A stretch of DNA of 64,000 nucleotides from Andreprevotia chitinilytica DSM 18519 (GCF_000711875.1 NZ_JONM01000001.1:289934-353933); one strand, 5' to 3'; counted from the first letter of the stretch, positions 16,709 to 26,202 are shown. The notes: a model not told the origin generated them from the letters alone. Program-made: numbers and translations.

Positions 16709-19700
16709 TTAACCACCGTCCGTCAGCTGGCCGCCAAGCAGCGCTGCATTGCCTCCTGCTGCGGCTGTATTAATGCTAACGCACACCTCTCGCACCAGCC
16801 GGAATAGCGGATAACGGCCACTTTGATCGGGGATGACGGCTTGAATCACCGGACCATTGCTTTCGGAAAGCTGTCTTTCCAGCGCGGCACTGTAGCAATC
16901 ACACAACACTACGTCGTACTCCTCGTGCAGCGGGTCTGCGACGACCGGCAGATCATCCGGGAAATTCGCTACCCATTCGGGCGGTTCGATATGACCCGGG
17001 ATCAACGCGCGATTGCCGGTGAGCAGGGCGGTGATCAGTTGTACCAGCAGCGCCTGCCGGTCTCGGGCGACGCACGCGACGATACCGCAAGGTTGGTAGT
17101 GCAGGGTGTTCTGCTCTCCGGTTGGGCCGGGCAGGTGGTGCGACAGGCCCACCGGACTGCGACTGGTGATGTTGTCGATCAGGACACACAGATCGGGTTC
17201 AAAACGCTCGGCCAATGCGCGCAGCCGCTTGGCCGTAGTGCTTACCTTGGGCGTGGCCGGGCCGGCCTGACAAGGATCGGCTTGGCGCACCAGCCGCCAG
17301 ATCAGCCACGGCCCGCCGGCTTTCGGCCCGGTGCCGGACAAGCGCGCACCGCCGAATGGCTGGCAACCAATAACGGCACCGATTTGCGGACGGTTGACAT
17401 AGACATTGCCGGCGTAAAGGCCCGCCTGGATTTGGGCGATAAAGCTCGGGCAACGGCTTTCGATGCCAAGCGCCAGCCCATAGCCGAGTTGGTCGATTTC
17501 CTGCAGCAGTGCTTCCAGTCGCTCCGGCGAGTAGGGCAGTACACAGAGTACCGGCCCGAAGATTTCACCCGGTAACTGGTCGATGCGGTCGAGTTCCACC
17601 AGTGTCGGCGGTACGAAATGCGCGCTCCAGCACGGCTCGGGCAGTTCGCCTTGGGTTACGGTCAGCCCTGCATTCCGGAAGTTCAGGATCGCGGTTTCTA
17701 CCTTGCCCAGCGCGGTTTGCGAGATCAGGGGGCCGATATCGGTATCCAGCAGTCGCGGATCACCGGCTTGCAGTTCATTCATGGCGGCCTTGAGCCCGTT
17801 GAGGACGACTGGTGCGGTGGCCGTCGGCACGCACAGCAAACGCAAGGCCGAGCAGCGTTGCCCAGCACTGTCGAAGGCCGCGATCAGCACGTTCTGGATC
17901 AGTTGCTCGGTGAGTGCCGAGCTATCCGCGATCAGGGCGTTCACGCCGCCGGTTTCCGCCACCAGAACGCGCTCCTCGTTTCCCTCCGTATCGCTGTGGG
18001 CCAATGCGCGGTGAATGGCTTGAGCGGTGGGCAAACTGCCCGTGAACAGCACGCCTGCAACCCGCGCATCACCGGTCAGCAAGGCACCTGTTTGTCCGTC
18101 CCCCAACAGCAGTTGCAGTGCCTCTGGCGGCACGCCAGCGTCGTAGAGCAGTTGCACCGCTCGCCAGGCAATCAACGGGGTGTGCTCGGACGGCTTGGCG
18201 AGCACGACGTTGCCAGCGATCAGGGCCGCGGCAATCTGGCCCAGGAAGATCGCCAGAGGGAAGTTCCACGGGCTGATCGCGATGACCATGCCCAGTGGCG
18301 CGGGAGGATGGCTTGGCCATGCCGCAAGTGCAGTTCGGGCGTAGTAGCGGCACGCATCGATGGCCTCGCGCAGCTCGCTCAGTGCGTTGGGCAAGGTCTT
18401 GCCGGCCTCGTCGATCAACAAGGCCAGCAAATCGGCCTGACGCTGTTGCAGCAGGTCGGCAGTCCGTTCCAGGCAAGCGGCACGTTTGACCAATTGCGTG
18501 GCAGCCCAATGTGGGGCGTACGCGTGGGCCGTGGTCAAGGCGTGCTCAATCTCGGCTGTATTCGCTACTTGTACCGTGCCCAGCACGCGTAGCAGGTCTG
18601 CCGGAGCATGCGCGGTCTGGGCTGGCCGGCTGGGCACTGCAATCGGCTCCTGCATGCCGTTTGGCTTGGGCAGGGACGTGGCTCGCAGCAGCGCGCGCCG
18701 TGCTGATTCGATGTCGATAATCAAGGCAGCAACGGCTGCGGGCTCACCCCAGCACAAACCATCGGCCTGGATATGGTCAGCGTCTCGTTGGGTCGGTTTG
18801 GCGAGGGTGAGGGCAGGGTCACCGGTGGAGGGAGGGGGCAGATTGGCGGCTGCGGCGGCTACTGGATCGACGGTAGCGACATCAGGTTGATCCGCGACGA
18901 TCAACTGGTGGACGAATGCGCTGTTTGCGCCATTTTCCAGCAGGCGGCGCACCAGATAAGGCAGCAGCGTGGCTTGATTGCCGACCGGCGCATAGAGCCG
19001 ACACGGGCGCCGGATACCCTGTTCATGCAGCAGGCGGTAGAGCGTTTCACCCATGCCGAACAGGCTCTGAAACTCGAATTCGCTGCTCCCTGCCATCGCA
19101 TTGACCGCGAGTGCCGTGTAGGGATTGTGGGTGGCGAATTGCGGGTAGATGGCATCGGGCGCACTGAACAATCGACGTGCGCAGGCCAAATAGCTGACGT
19201 CCGTGTGCTCCTTGCGGGTGAATACAGCGTAGTCGGGCCAGCCTTCTTGTTGTGCGTGCTTGATTTCGCTATCCCAGTACGCGCCTTTGACCAGCCGTAC
19301 GGTGATCTGCCGGTCGGCTGCACGGGCGGCATCGATCAGCCAATCCACCTGCGCCACGGCGCGTTTCTGATAGGCCTGCACCGCGATCCCCAAGCCATCC
19401 CAGCCAACCAGTTGCGGGTCGTTCAGCAGGTAGCCAAATAAATCCAGCGCCAGATCGAGCCGCTCGCTTTCTTCTGCATCGATGGTCAGCGGCAGCCGAT
19501 GCCGGGCTGCCATCAGCGCCAGCCCCCGCAATGCGGGGTACATGGTCTTGATGATCTGTGCGCCTTGACGGGGCTCGTAGCGCGGGCTCAACGCCGATAG
19601 CTTGACCGAGATGCCCAGTGGATGACGCGCACCCTCGCCGAACGCCTGATAGCTCAGGTGTTCCAGTGCATGGCGGTAGGCCGCGTGATAGGCCGCTGCA

Positions 19701-20266
19701 TCCTGCCGGTTGAGGGCGGCCTCGCCCAACATATCGAATGAATAAAGAAACGGTGCTTCGCGCCGCCGTAGCGCGTGTATCAGGTCTTCAGCGATGACGA
19801 ATTGCTGGGCAAGCTCCTGCAGGACGGCTTTGATGGCGAAGCGGACCAGTGGCTCGATGCTGTCGTGCTCACTCCAGTTGCGCGCGTGCCGCAAGGCCCA
19901 TTGGATCACCCGGATTACAGTGGTTGTACCCGGTTGACTGTCCCAGGCCGCCGCGTGGAGCTGATCGCGAATCAATCGGTCGGCGGTGGCGAGGTCTGGA
20001 ATGCGCAGCAACGCCTCGGCCAAGGTCAGCAGTGCGCGCCCGGCGGGGCTGGCCAGTGGAAAAGCAGCAAGTAGCGCATCTGCCCCAATGCCGTTACGAC
20101 GCTCGGTGCGCAATCGGCTGCAGATGATCGGGGCTGTGGCATCGACTGCCGCCTGTTCGGCTTCATTCAAACGGGCGAGCGGTAACAGTTGCCGGATCAG
20201 CTGGGCTTCATCGGCAAAATGAGCTTGTGCAACATGAGCGCGGTCAGGCTGTGGCTCAGCAACCAT
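16709..20266 (-). CDS. putA: Bifunctional proline dehydrogenase / delta-1-pyrroline-5-carboxylate dehydrogenase
   Basis: 1185 residues. Proline dehydrogenase domain at about 160-470 (GISVKLSALSPRYEP, RLVKGAYWDSEIKHAQ, YPQFATHNPYTA, FQSLFGMGETLY, RLYAPVGNQATLLPYLVRR) and aldehyde dehydrogenase domain at about 540-1010 (ISPWNFPLAIFLGQIAAAL, AETGGVNALIADSS, FDSAGQRCSALRLLCV with the catalytic Cys). The last 170 residues form the extra C-terminal domain of long PutAs. It lacks the N-terminal ribbon-helix-helix DNA-binding domain of E. coli PutA, so it should not repress its own gene. It oxidises proline to glutamate with substrate channelling at the inner membrane. It lies between livK and livH on the same strand, but a terminator after livK suggests its own promoter. 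Confidence 0.94.
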   Translation of the reverse strand: MVAEPQPDRAHVAQAHFADEAQLIRQLLPLARLNEAEQAAVDATAPIICSRLRTERRNGIGADALLAAFPLASPAGRALLTLAEALLRIPDLATADRLIRDQLHAAAWDSQPGTTTVIRVIQWALRHARNWSEHDSIEPLVRFAIKAVLQELAQQFVIAEDLIHALRRREAPFLYSFDMLGEAALNRQDAAAYHAAYRHALEHLSYQAFGEGARHPLGISVKLSALSPRYEPRQGAQIIKTMYPALRGLALMAARHRLPLTIDAEESERLDLALDLFGYLLNDPQLVGWDGLGIAVQAYQKRAVAQVDWLIDAARAADRQITVRLVKGAYWDSEIKHAQQEGWPDYAVFTRKEHTDVSYLACARRLFSAPDAIYPQFATHNPYTALAVNAMAGSSEFEFQSLFGMGETLYRLLHEQGIRRPCRLYAPVGNQATLLPYLVRRLLENGANSAFVHQLIVADQPDVATVDPVAAAAANLPPPSTGDPALTLAKPTQRDADHIQADGLCWGEPAAVAALIIDIESARRALLRATSLPKPNGMQEPIAVPSRPAQTAHAPADLLRVLGTVQVANTAEIEHALTTAHAYAPHWAATQLVKRAACLERTADLLQQRQADLLALLIDEAGKTLPNALSELREAIDACRYYARTALAAWPSHPPAPLGMVIAISPWNFPLAIFLGQIAAALIAGNVVLAKPSEHTPLIAWRAVQLLYDAGVPPEALQLLLGDGQTGALLTGDARVAGVLFTGSLPTAQAIHRALAHSDTEGNEERVLVAETGGVNALIADSSALTEQLIQNVLIAAFDSAGQRCSALRLLCVPTATAPVVLNGLKAAMNELQAGDPRLLDTDIGPLISQTALGKVETAILNFRNAGLTVTQGELPEPCWSAHFVPPTLVELDRIDQLPGEIFGPVLCVLPYSPERLEALLQEIDQLGYGLALGIESRCPSFIAQIQAGLYAGNVYVNRPQIGAVIGCQPFGGARLSGTGPKAGGPWLIWRLVRQADPCQAGPATPKVSTTAKRLRALAERFEPDLCVLIDNITSRSPVGLSHHLPGPTGEQNTLHYQPCGIVACVARDRQALLVQLITALLTGNRALIPGHIEPPEWVANFPDDLPVVADPLHEEYDVVLCDCYSAALERQLSESNGPVIQAVIPDQSGRYPLFRLVREVCVSINTAAAGGNAALLGGQLTDGG

Positions 20267-20410
20267 CCAGGCATCCGTTTGAAAGGTTTCAAATTACAAG
20301 TTAGCTGGTTGCTGACGAATTGCCTTTGCTAAGCGTGGGAACGCGGCGTGGGTTGCCGGAATTCGGGTCGGATGGTGGCAGGCAGGCGTCGAATGGCGGC
20401 TGCAGAAATG

Positions 20411-20440
20411 GAAAACGGCGCTCTTGCGAGCGCCGTTGCA
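20411..20440 (-). terminator. Terminator after livK
   Basis: Perfect 10-bp stem AACGGCGCTC / GAGCGCCGTT with a 4-nt loop and a TTTT run on the minus strand. It separates livK from putA. Confidence 0.85.
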
Positions 20441-20542
20441 ATCGGACCGGGTACTGAGGCTCTGTTAACGTTTGTTTTGCAGCTGATTTCCCCAAACTCA
20501 GCCGTGAAACTAACGTCAACAGAACCTTTGGTCAGCTTTGGA

Positions 20543-21760
20543 TTACTTGGCGCCGCCGCCAATGGTATCCAGCACTTCCCACTTGCCGCCCTTCACCTGA
20601 TAAAGGGTGATGGCGCCATTCTTGATATCGCCCTTTTCGTCAAAGGCGATGTGGCCGGTTACGCCGTCGAGTTCGACTTTCGAGATTTCCGGCAGGTACT
20701 TGGCAGGTTCGGTGGAGCCGGCTTTCTTCATGGCTTCAACCATCACCTTGACTGCGTCATAGCAGTACGGCGAATACAGCTGCACTTCGGTGCCGAACTT
20801 GGCCTTGAATTTGTCGAGGAACGCCTTGCCGCCCGGCATGGCAACCTTTTCCTGGCCCGGGCTGGAGGAGATCATGCCTTCGGCGTCAGCACCGGCGAGC
20901 TTGATCAGCTCCGGTGTTTGCGTGCCGTCGCCACCCATCACCTGCGCGCTGATGCCCAGCTTCTTGGCTTGCTTCTTCAGCGGGGCAGCTTGTGCATCCA
21001 TGCCGCCGTAGAAGATCAGATCCGGCTTGGCACCCTTGATGCTGGTCAGGATCGCGTTGAAGTCGGTTTCCTGATTGGTGGTGAACTCGCGCTTCACGAC
21101 ATTCGCGCCAGCAGCCTTGGCAGCCTTCTCGAATTCGTCTGCCAGACCTTGGCCGTAGGCGGTGCGGTCATCAACGATCGCGACTTTCTTGGCCTTCAGC
21201 TTGTTCACGGCGTATTCGCCCAGCACCTTGCCTTGCTGCGCGTCGTTGGCCATCACGCGGAAGGCAGTCTTGAAGCCTTGTGCGGTGTAGGCAACGGCAG
21301 TGGCCGACGGGGAGATTTGCGGGATGCCGGCATCGGAGTAGATCTTGGAAGCCGGGATGGTGGTGCCGGAGTTCAAGTGGCCGATCACGCCAGCGACCTT
21401 CTGGTCGACAAAGCGTTGGGCAACGGTGGTGGCGGTCTTCGGGTCGGCCTGGTCATCTTCGGACACGAGTTCGAATTTGACCTTCTTGCCGCCGATGTCG
21501 GCGCCGCCGGCTTCGTTGATCTCATCGATCGCCATCTTCACGCCGTACTCGTTGTCCTTGCCGAGGTGGGCGATGTTGCCGGTCAGCGGTGCAGCGTGAC
21601 CGATCTTGACGGTGGTGCCTTCGCCACCGGCTGGCGCAGCCGCTGCTGCGGAGGCGGCCGGCGGAGCGCTGGCTTCCGGTGCGGCCTGTTCCTGTTGTTT
21701 GCCGCAAGCTGCGAGCGTGAGCAGCGAAGCTGCAATCAAGCTATAACGCGCGATGGTCAT
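20543..21760 (-). CDS. livK: Branched-chain amino-acid ABC transporter substrate-binding lipoprotein LivK
   Basis: 405 residues. Unlike E. coli LivK it starts with a lipoprotein signal (MTIARYSLIAASLLTLAAC, lipobox LAAC) and an Ala/Pro/Glu linker to about residue 45. The type I periplasmic-binding fold follows (VKIGHAAPLTGNIAHLGKDNEYGVKMAIDEIN, FVDQKVAGVIGHLNSGTTIPASKIYSDAGIPQISPSAT, KVAIVDDRTAYGQGLADEF, LIFYGGMDAQAAPL, LYSPYCYDAVKVM). It captures branched-chain or related amino acids and feeds LivHMGF. It is 4 kb upstream of livH, with putA between, and ends with its own terminator. Confidence 0.93.
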   Translation of the reverse strand: MTIARYSLIAASLLTLAACGKQQEQAAPEASAPPAASAAAAAPAGGEGTTVKIGHAAPLTGNIAHLGKDNEYGVKMAIDEINEAGGADIGGKKVKFELVSEDDQADPKTATTVAQRFVDQKVAGVIGHLNSGTTIPASKIYSDAGIPQISPSATAVAYTAQGFKTAFRVMANDAQQGKVLGEYAVNKLKAKKVAIVDDRTAYGQGLADEFEKAAKAAGANVVKREFTTNQETDFNAILTSIKGAKPDLIFYGGMDAQAAPLKKQAKKLGISAQVMGGDGTQTPELIKLAGADAEGMISSSPGQEKVAMPGGKAFLDKFKAKFGTEVQLYSPYCYDAVKVMVEAMKKAGSTEPAKYLPEISKVELDGVTGHIAFDEKGDIKNGAITLYQVKGGKWEVLDTIGGGAK

Positions 21761-22016
21761 GTGCTAATCCCCTAGATGCTGTTTATACGATTTGAATTGA
21801 ACTGAATTGCGATCTGGACTGAATCACCGGCATCGCCCTCGCGGATGATGCAGGCCGGTAGAAGCCGGCCGGGTGCAGGGCTTGTCACGATGATAGAAAA
21901 CGATCATGGCGAGGGGTATGAAACCCTGTCAAACATGGGTTTTCCCTAGTGGAAGTGTTGCGTGCACGCCACTCTTTGTCGATTCTGACGATTTTTCTTG
22001 ATTCGACGTAAGCAAT

Positions 22017-23042
22017 CTAGGCGCTGAGATCGATCTGCTGCAGGCTGCCCGCCTGGCCGGATTCAGTCAGATACACGCCGCTGCCCCGAATCTGCCCCAG
22101 CGTGTTGTTGTGTGCGTCGTTGATGTTGAAGTCGGCCTGGGACGAACCAAGGTAGATCGCGCCAATGCCCATCGATTTGAGATCGACCAGCCGATTTTGC
22201 CCGCTGTCGTCTTTCAGCCACAGTTTTAGCTTGCTGAACACCGCATCGTTTTCGTCGATCCAGCCGTTGTGGTCCTGGTCATAAGCGGCCAGTTCGGCGA
22301 AGCCGTTGCCGGTTTTGGTGCCGAACAACTCGCTGCCATTGTCGATCTTGCCGTTGTTGTTCAGATCGAGCGCGAGAAACGCCGACCCTGGCTTGAGTTC
22401 GCTGATCTGCTCAGTCTGGCCATTGTTATTGAGGTCGAAGGCAAAGGTCTGGCTGGACAGCTGCCCGGCCGTGCCACCGAAGTTCAGCACCAGTGGATCT
22501 TGCTTGGGTTTGGCGAGGCTGCCGGCATAGACGCCCTCGCTCACGGTTTGCGTATAGCTGCGGGCGAGATCCAGCTGCGCGCTGAATTGAATCTGCTTGC
22601 CATCGCTGGTCTGAATGGTGCCGGCGGTACTGTAGTGCGTACTTTCGGTTTCGCTATAGGTGCTGCTGTATTCGGCGGCAAAACCGGCTCCGCTGGTTTG
22701 GTCTGGCGTGGGTGGCGCCGCCGGTGTGGCTGGGCTGGCTGCTGCGGGAGTGGAAGCCGGATCGCTGATCGGGTTCTGCAGCAGATGGATTTCATGTCCG
22801 ATGAGTTTCTCGATCAGATCCTTGAGGAGCTGCAGATAGGGCGAGAGTTGGCTCATCTCGCTGTTGCTGTCCGCCTTTTGCGCTGCTGGCTCCTGGCTAC
22901 TCTTGGCGAGCGCCGCATCCGAGAGGGTCACATCCGGGCGTTTGGCCTCCGGCGCCTGGTAACGCACCGACGTTTGCGTCTGCAGCATGCTCTGGAAGCT
23001 GTGGCTGGCCTGATTTTGAACGTTGGATTGGACGATGCGCAT
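22017..23042 (-). CDS. EF-hand calcium-binding protein of unknown function
   Basis: 341 residues from ATG 23042, which has GGAG 8 bp upstream; a TTG two codons earlier is less likely. There is no signal peptide. The N-terminal half is low-complexity and Ser/Thr/Gln rich, with an amphipathic helix SPYLQLLKDLIEKLIGHEIHLLQ. The C-terminal half has EF-hand-like loops: DLNNNGQTEQ, DLNNNGKIDNGSE and DQDHNGWIDENDAVF, near residues 203, 228 and 258. This matches a widespread proteobacterial family of Ca-binding proteins with a GH.I helix, whose role is unknown. No partner gene is adjacent. Confidence 0.72.
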   Translation of the reverse strand: MRIVQSNVQNQASHSFQSMLQTQTSVRYQAPEAKRPDVTLSDAALAKSSQEPAAQKADSNSEMSQLSPYLQLLKDLIEKLIGHEIHLLQNPISDPASTPAAASPATPAAPPTPDQTSGAGFAAEYSSTYSETESTHYSTAGTIQTSDGKQIQFSAQLDLARSYTQTVSEGVYAGSLAKPKQDPLVLNFGGTAGQLSSQTFAFDLNNNGQTEQISELKPGSAFLALDLNNNGKIDNGSELFGTKTGNGFAELAAYDQDHNGWIDENDAVFSKLKLWLKDDSGQNRLVDLKSMGIGAIYLGSSQADFNINDAHNNTLGQIRGSGVYLTESGQAGSLQQIDLSA

Positions 23043-23109
23043 GACCAATGCTCCGGCGGATGATCTATCTAAGGGTCATCGGCCGCCAGCGCGGATTCTT
23101 GATTGGCGC

Positions 23110-23787
23110 TTACGAAAAAATCCCCAGTTCCGCAAAGGAAATGACTTGATGTCCTGCCACAAGGAAATGATCCAGTAGCTTGATTTCCAACAGGTTCAGT
23201 CCATCACGCAACTGGTGGGTGAGCGTGATGTCCGCAGTGGATGGCGTGGTCCGGCCCGACGGATGGTTGTGCGCCACGATCACGGCCGTGGCATTGACCG
23301 CCAAGGCCTTTTTCGCCAACTCACGCGGATAAACACGGGTTTCGTTGACGGTGCCATGGCTGAGTTCTGCGGTGGCGAGCAGATGGTGGCCAGAATCAAG
23401 GAATAGCGCGACGAAGACTTCGTTGGGCCGATTGCGCAGCAACAGCCCCAGGTAATTGCGTACTGCCGTCGGGGAATCGAGCGCACTGCCGCGTTGCAAT
23501 TCCTCGCCAAGGGCGCGGCGGGCCATTTCCAGCACGGCTTGCAATTGCGCGTATTTGGCATCGCCCATGCCAAGTACATCGCCAAAATCCTGCCGCGATG
23601 CAGCGAACAAGCCATTCAGGCTGCCAAAGCGGATGAGCAGCACGCGGGCCAGATCGACGGCGCTCATGCCGGTGACGCCTACCCGCAGGAAGATCGCCAG
23701 CAACTCAGGATCGGACAAAGCCGCTGCGCCGCGTTGCAGCAGTTTTTCGCGCGGGCGCTCGTCCAGCGGCCAGTCGGTGATGGGCAT
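23110..23787 (-). CDS. radC: RadC-family JAMM protein
   Basis: 225 residues. N-terminal UPF0758 helix-hairpin-helix part (MPITDWPLDERPREKLLQRGAAALSDPELLAIFLRVG) and a C-terminal MPN/JAMM domain with the metal-binding VIVAHNHPSGRTTPSTAD motif. Despite the gene name, family members are not proven radiation-repair factors; JAMM domains are metal hydrolases. Its start lies 27 bp from the long hairpin repeat at 23815. Confidence 0.93.
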   Translation of the reverse strand: MPITDWPLDERPREKLLQRGAAALSDPELLAIFLRVGVTGMSAVDLARVLLIRFGSLNGLFAASRQDFGDVLGMGDAKYAQLQAVLEMARRALGEELQRGSALDSPTAVRNYLGLLLRNRPNEVFVALFLDSGHHLLATAELSHGTVNETRVYPRELAKKALAVNATAVIVAHNHPSGRTTPSTADITLTHQLRDGLNLLEIKLLDHFLVAGHQVISFAELGIFS

Positions 23788-23814
23788 GGTTTACACTCTT
23801 GCAATCTAGGAGGG

Positions 23815-23922
23815 GTGGTAGCGGCGAACAAAACCGCCCTGGCGTTGTTGCTCAGTCTTGCCGTACCAGTTGTACTGTCTGCGACTGAGCGCCTAGCCAA
23901 GGCGATTTTGTTCGCCGCCACA
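23815..23922. repeat. Long hairpin repeat, family A copy 1
   Basis: The ends form an inverted repeat (left arm starting GTGG, then CGGCGAACAAAA, right arm TTTTGTTCGCCGCCAC) of about 26 bp, with one 3-nt insertion and two mismatches. Inside lies a core shared with the copies at 43705 and 63170. A 7-bp inner stem CTCAGTC (23851-23857) / GACTGAG (23883-23889) flanks two GTAC tetramers. It lies in the divergent region between radC and coaBC. Confidence 0.85.
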
Positions 23923-23977
23923 TAAGTTGACGAATTTTGTGAAGCCCTCACGCAAACGGAAATAAGCGAACACCTAA

Positions 23978-25171
23978 ATGACGAAGCAAAGACGAATCGT
24001 GCTCGGCGTCACCGGCGGGGTGGCGGCGTACAAGGCAGCCGAGTTGACGCGGCTGATGGTCAAGGCGGGCTGGCAGGTCGATGTGGTGCTGACCGAAGCG
24101 GGCGCGCAGTTTGTCGGCCCGGTAACGTTCCAGGCGCTATCCGGCCGGCCGGTCTACACGCAGCTATGGTCGCCGGACGTGAGCAACGGCATGGCGCATA
24201 TCCAGCTCACGCGTGGTGCGGATGCGTTGCTGGTGGCGCCGGCGACCGCCGACCTGATCGCCAAGGCGGCGTTGGGCTTGGCGGATGATCTGCTCAGCAC
24301 CCTGATTTCCGCCCGAGATTGCCCGCTGCTGATCGCGCCAGCCATGAACCGCCAAATGTGGGAAAACGCGCCGAACCTGCGCAATATCGCCCAGCTGGAG
24401 TCCGACGGCGTTGCCATCCTCGGCCCGGATGCCGGCGATCAAGCCTGCGGCGAAGTCGGCCTCGGCCGCATGCTGGAACCGGAAGAACTCATGCTGCATC
24501 TGGAAGCGAGCTTCCAGCCCAAACCGCTCGCCGGCCGACGCGTGTTGCTGACCGCCGGCCCGACCTTCGAGCGTATCGATGCCGTGCGCGGCATTACCAA
24601 TTCCAGCTCCGGCAAAATGGGCTTCGCCATTGCGCGTGCCGCATGGGAGGCTGGGGCCGAAGTGACGATCATTGCCGGCGAAACTGCGCAGGTGACGCCG
24701 CCCGGCTGCCGTCGCATCGATGTGCTCAGCGCACAGGAAATGCTGGGCGCGGTCGAGAGCGAAGTAGATGACACGGATATCTTCATTGCCGTGGCCGCCG
24801 TAGCCGACTATTACGTGCTTAACCCGTCCGAGCAGAAGATCAAGAAGGATGCCCATATCCTCACGCTCGAGCTGGCGCCCAATCCGGATATCCTCGCCCG
24901 CGTCGCTACGCGGGATAAGCCGCCGTTCTGCGTCGGCTTCGCGGCGGAATCCGAAAACCTGCTGGAGTACGCCGAAGCCAAGCGCAAGCGCAAACACCTG
25001 CCGCTCCTTGCTGCCAATCTGGTGCAGAACGCGATAGGTGCCGACGACAACGAAGTCATCCTGCTCGACGATAGTGGTGAAACCCGCTTGCCGCACGGCC
25101 CGAAACTGGACGTCGCACGCAAATTGATTGCCCACGTCGCACAACTTTACGGAAAAGGAAAAACCAAATGA
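23978..25171 (+). CDS. coaBC: Bifunctional phosphopantothenoylcysteine decarboxylase / phosphopantothenate-cysteine ligase
   Basis: 397 residues. N-terminal CoaC flavoprotein (about 1-185): [58 protein letters not shown] and [11 protein letters not shown] with the catalytic Cys. C-terminal CoaB (about 190-397): [34 protein letters not shown] and KIKKD. It makes 4'-phosphopantetheine from 4'-phosphopantothenate, cysteine and CTP in CoA synthesis. Its stop overlaps the dut start by 4 bp, the widespread coaBC-dut pair. Confidence 0.96.
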   Translation: MTKQRRIVLGVTGGVAAYKAAELTRLMVKAGWQVDVVLTEAGAQFVGPVTFQALSGRPVYTQLWSPDVSNGMAHIQLTRGADALLVAPATADLIAKAALGLADDLLSTLISARDCPLLIAPAMNRQMWENAPNLRNIAQLESDGVAILGPDAGDQACGEVGLGRMLEPEELMLHLEASFQPKPLAGRRVLLTAGPTFERIDAVRGITNSSSGKMGFAIARAAWEAGAEVTIIAGETAQVTPPGCRRIDVLSAQEMLGAVESEVDDTDIFIAVAAVADYYVLNPSEQKIKKDAHILTLELAPNPDILARVATRDKPPFCVGFAAESENLLEYAEAKRKRKHLPLLAANLVQNAIGADDNEVILLDDSGETRLPHGPKLDVARKLIAHVAQLYGKGKTK

Positions 25172-25617
25172 CCACGCTCGACGTGAAGATCCTGGACGAT
25201 CGCCTCAAGGACAACCTGCCGCATTACGCCACGCCAGGTGCTGCTGGCCTCGATTTGCGCGCTTGTCTGGACGCTCCGCTGGAGCTTGCTCCAGGTGCGA
25301 CAGCGCTGGTGCCAGCGGGCATTGCGATTCATCTGGAGAACGCCGGCCTCGCCGCCATGATCCTGCCGCGCTCCGGGCTCGGTCATAAGCACGGCATCGT
25401 GCTGGGCAACCTCGTTGGACTGATCGATTCGGACTACCAGGGGCAGATTTTTGTCTCGGTGTGGAATCGCGGTCACGCCAGCTTCACCATTCAGCCGATG
25501 GAGCGGATCGCTCAACTGGTCGTTGTGCCGGTGGTGCAGGTGACGTTCAATCTCGTCGAGGAATTTTCCGAAAGCGATCGCGGTGCTGGCGGGTTTGGCA
25601 GCACCGGCAAGCACTGA
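25168..25617 (+). CDS. dut: Deoxyuridine 5'-triphosphate nucleotidohydrolase
   Basis: 149 residues. The five dUTPase motifs are seen: [46 protein letters not shown] with the catalytic Asp, [13 protein letters not shown], and the C-terminal P-loop-like [11 protein letters not shown]. It hydrolyses dUTP to dUMP and PPi, keeping uracil out of DNA and supplying thymidylate synthesis. ATGA overlap with coaBC. Confidence 0.96.
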   Translation: MTTLDVKILDDRLKDNLPHYATPGAAGLDLRACLDAPLELAPGATALVPAGIAIHLENAGLAAMILPRSGLGHKHGIVLGNLVGLIDSDYQGQIFVSVWNRGHASFTIQPMERIAQLVVVPVVQVTFNLVEEFSESDRGAGGFGSTGKH

Positions 25618-25629
25618 GCCGTCTTGCTC

Positions 25630-26202
25630 ATGAGCGCATCCATCGAGGCCCGTACGCGGGCCTTGTTGCTGTCCGATCCATTGCGGATGGCATGCCTGAA
25701 TGCCATGGCCGACCTCGGCTTGCCCGATGGCTGGATCGTGGCCGGTTTTCTGCGCAATCTGATCTGGGATGCGGCTGCCGGGCATGCCCGGCCGTCGTTG
25801 CTGAATGACGTTGATGTGGCGTATTTCGACCGGCACGATTTATCGGGTGCCACCGAAACCGTCCATGAACGCTCTCTGCAACAAGCTGTGCCGGAAGTCA
25901 CCTGGCAGGTGCGCAATCAGGCGCGCATGCACGTGCGCAATGGCCATGCGCCCTATCGTGAGATGGCGGAGGCTGTTTCTTTCTATCCGGAAGCTGCCAC
26001 CTGCCTTGGCGCACGGCTTCAGTCAGACGGAAGTCTGGCGCTGCTGGCGCCCTATGGATTGGCGGATGCCTGGGATTTGCTGCTGCGCCCGAGCCCGCGC
26101 AATCCGGATGCGAGCGAGCTGATGAGCTTGCGTGTGAGCGGCAAGGGTTGGTTGGCACACTGGCCGGCGTTGCGAATCAGCGACGTGTTTGTCGCAGATT
26201 GA
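25630..26202 (+). CDS. Nucleotidyltransferase-fold family protein (DUF925-like)
   Basis: 190 residues from ATG 25630 (a TTG two codons earlier is possible). Motifs GWIVAGFLRNLIWDAAAG and LNDVDVAYFDRHDLS match the nucleotidyltransferase family of PF06042, with the DVDV acidic pair. EVTWQVRNQARMHVRNGHAPYREMAEAVSFYPEAATCLGARL is also family-like. Substrate unknown. It follows dut by 12 bp and its last 26 bp overlap the 3' end of the convergent CHAD gene. Confidence 0.82.
   Translation: MSASIEARTRALLLSDPLRMACLNAMADLGLPDGWIVAGFLRNLIWDAAAGHARPSLLNDVDVAYFDRHDLSGATETVHERSLQQAVPEVTWQVRNQARMHVRNGHAPYREMAEAVSFYPEAATCLGARLQSDGSLALLAPYGLADAWDLLLRPSPRNPDASELMSLRVSGKGWLAHWPALRISDVFVAD

Noticed and set aside
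20348-21775. A 475-codon plus-strand frame opposite livK
   Set aside because: Antisense of the livK coding sequence and its terminator; no recognisable domain.
21853-21870. Hairpin GGCCGG/CCGGCC upstream of livK, considered as a terminator
   Set aside because: Only 6 bp, no T-run on either strand and no gene ends next to it.
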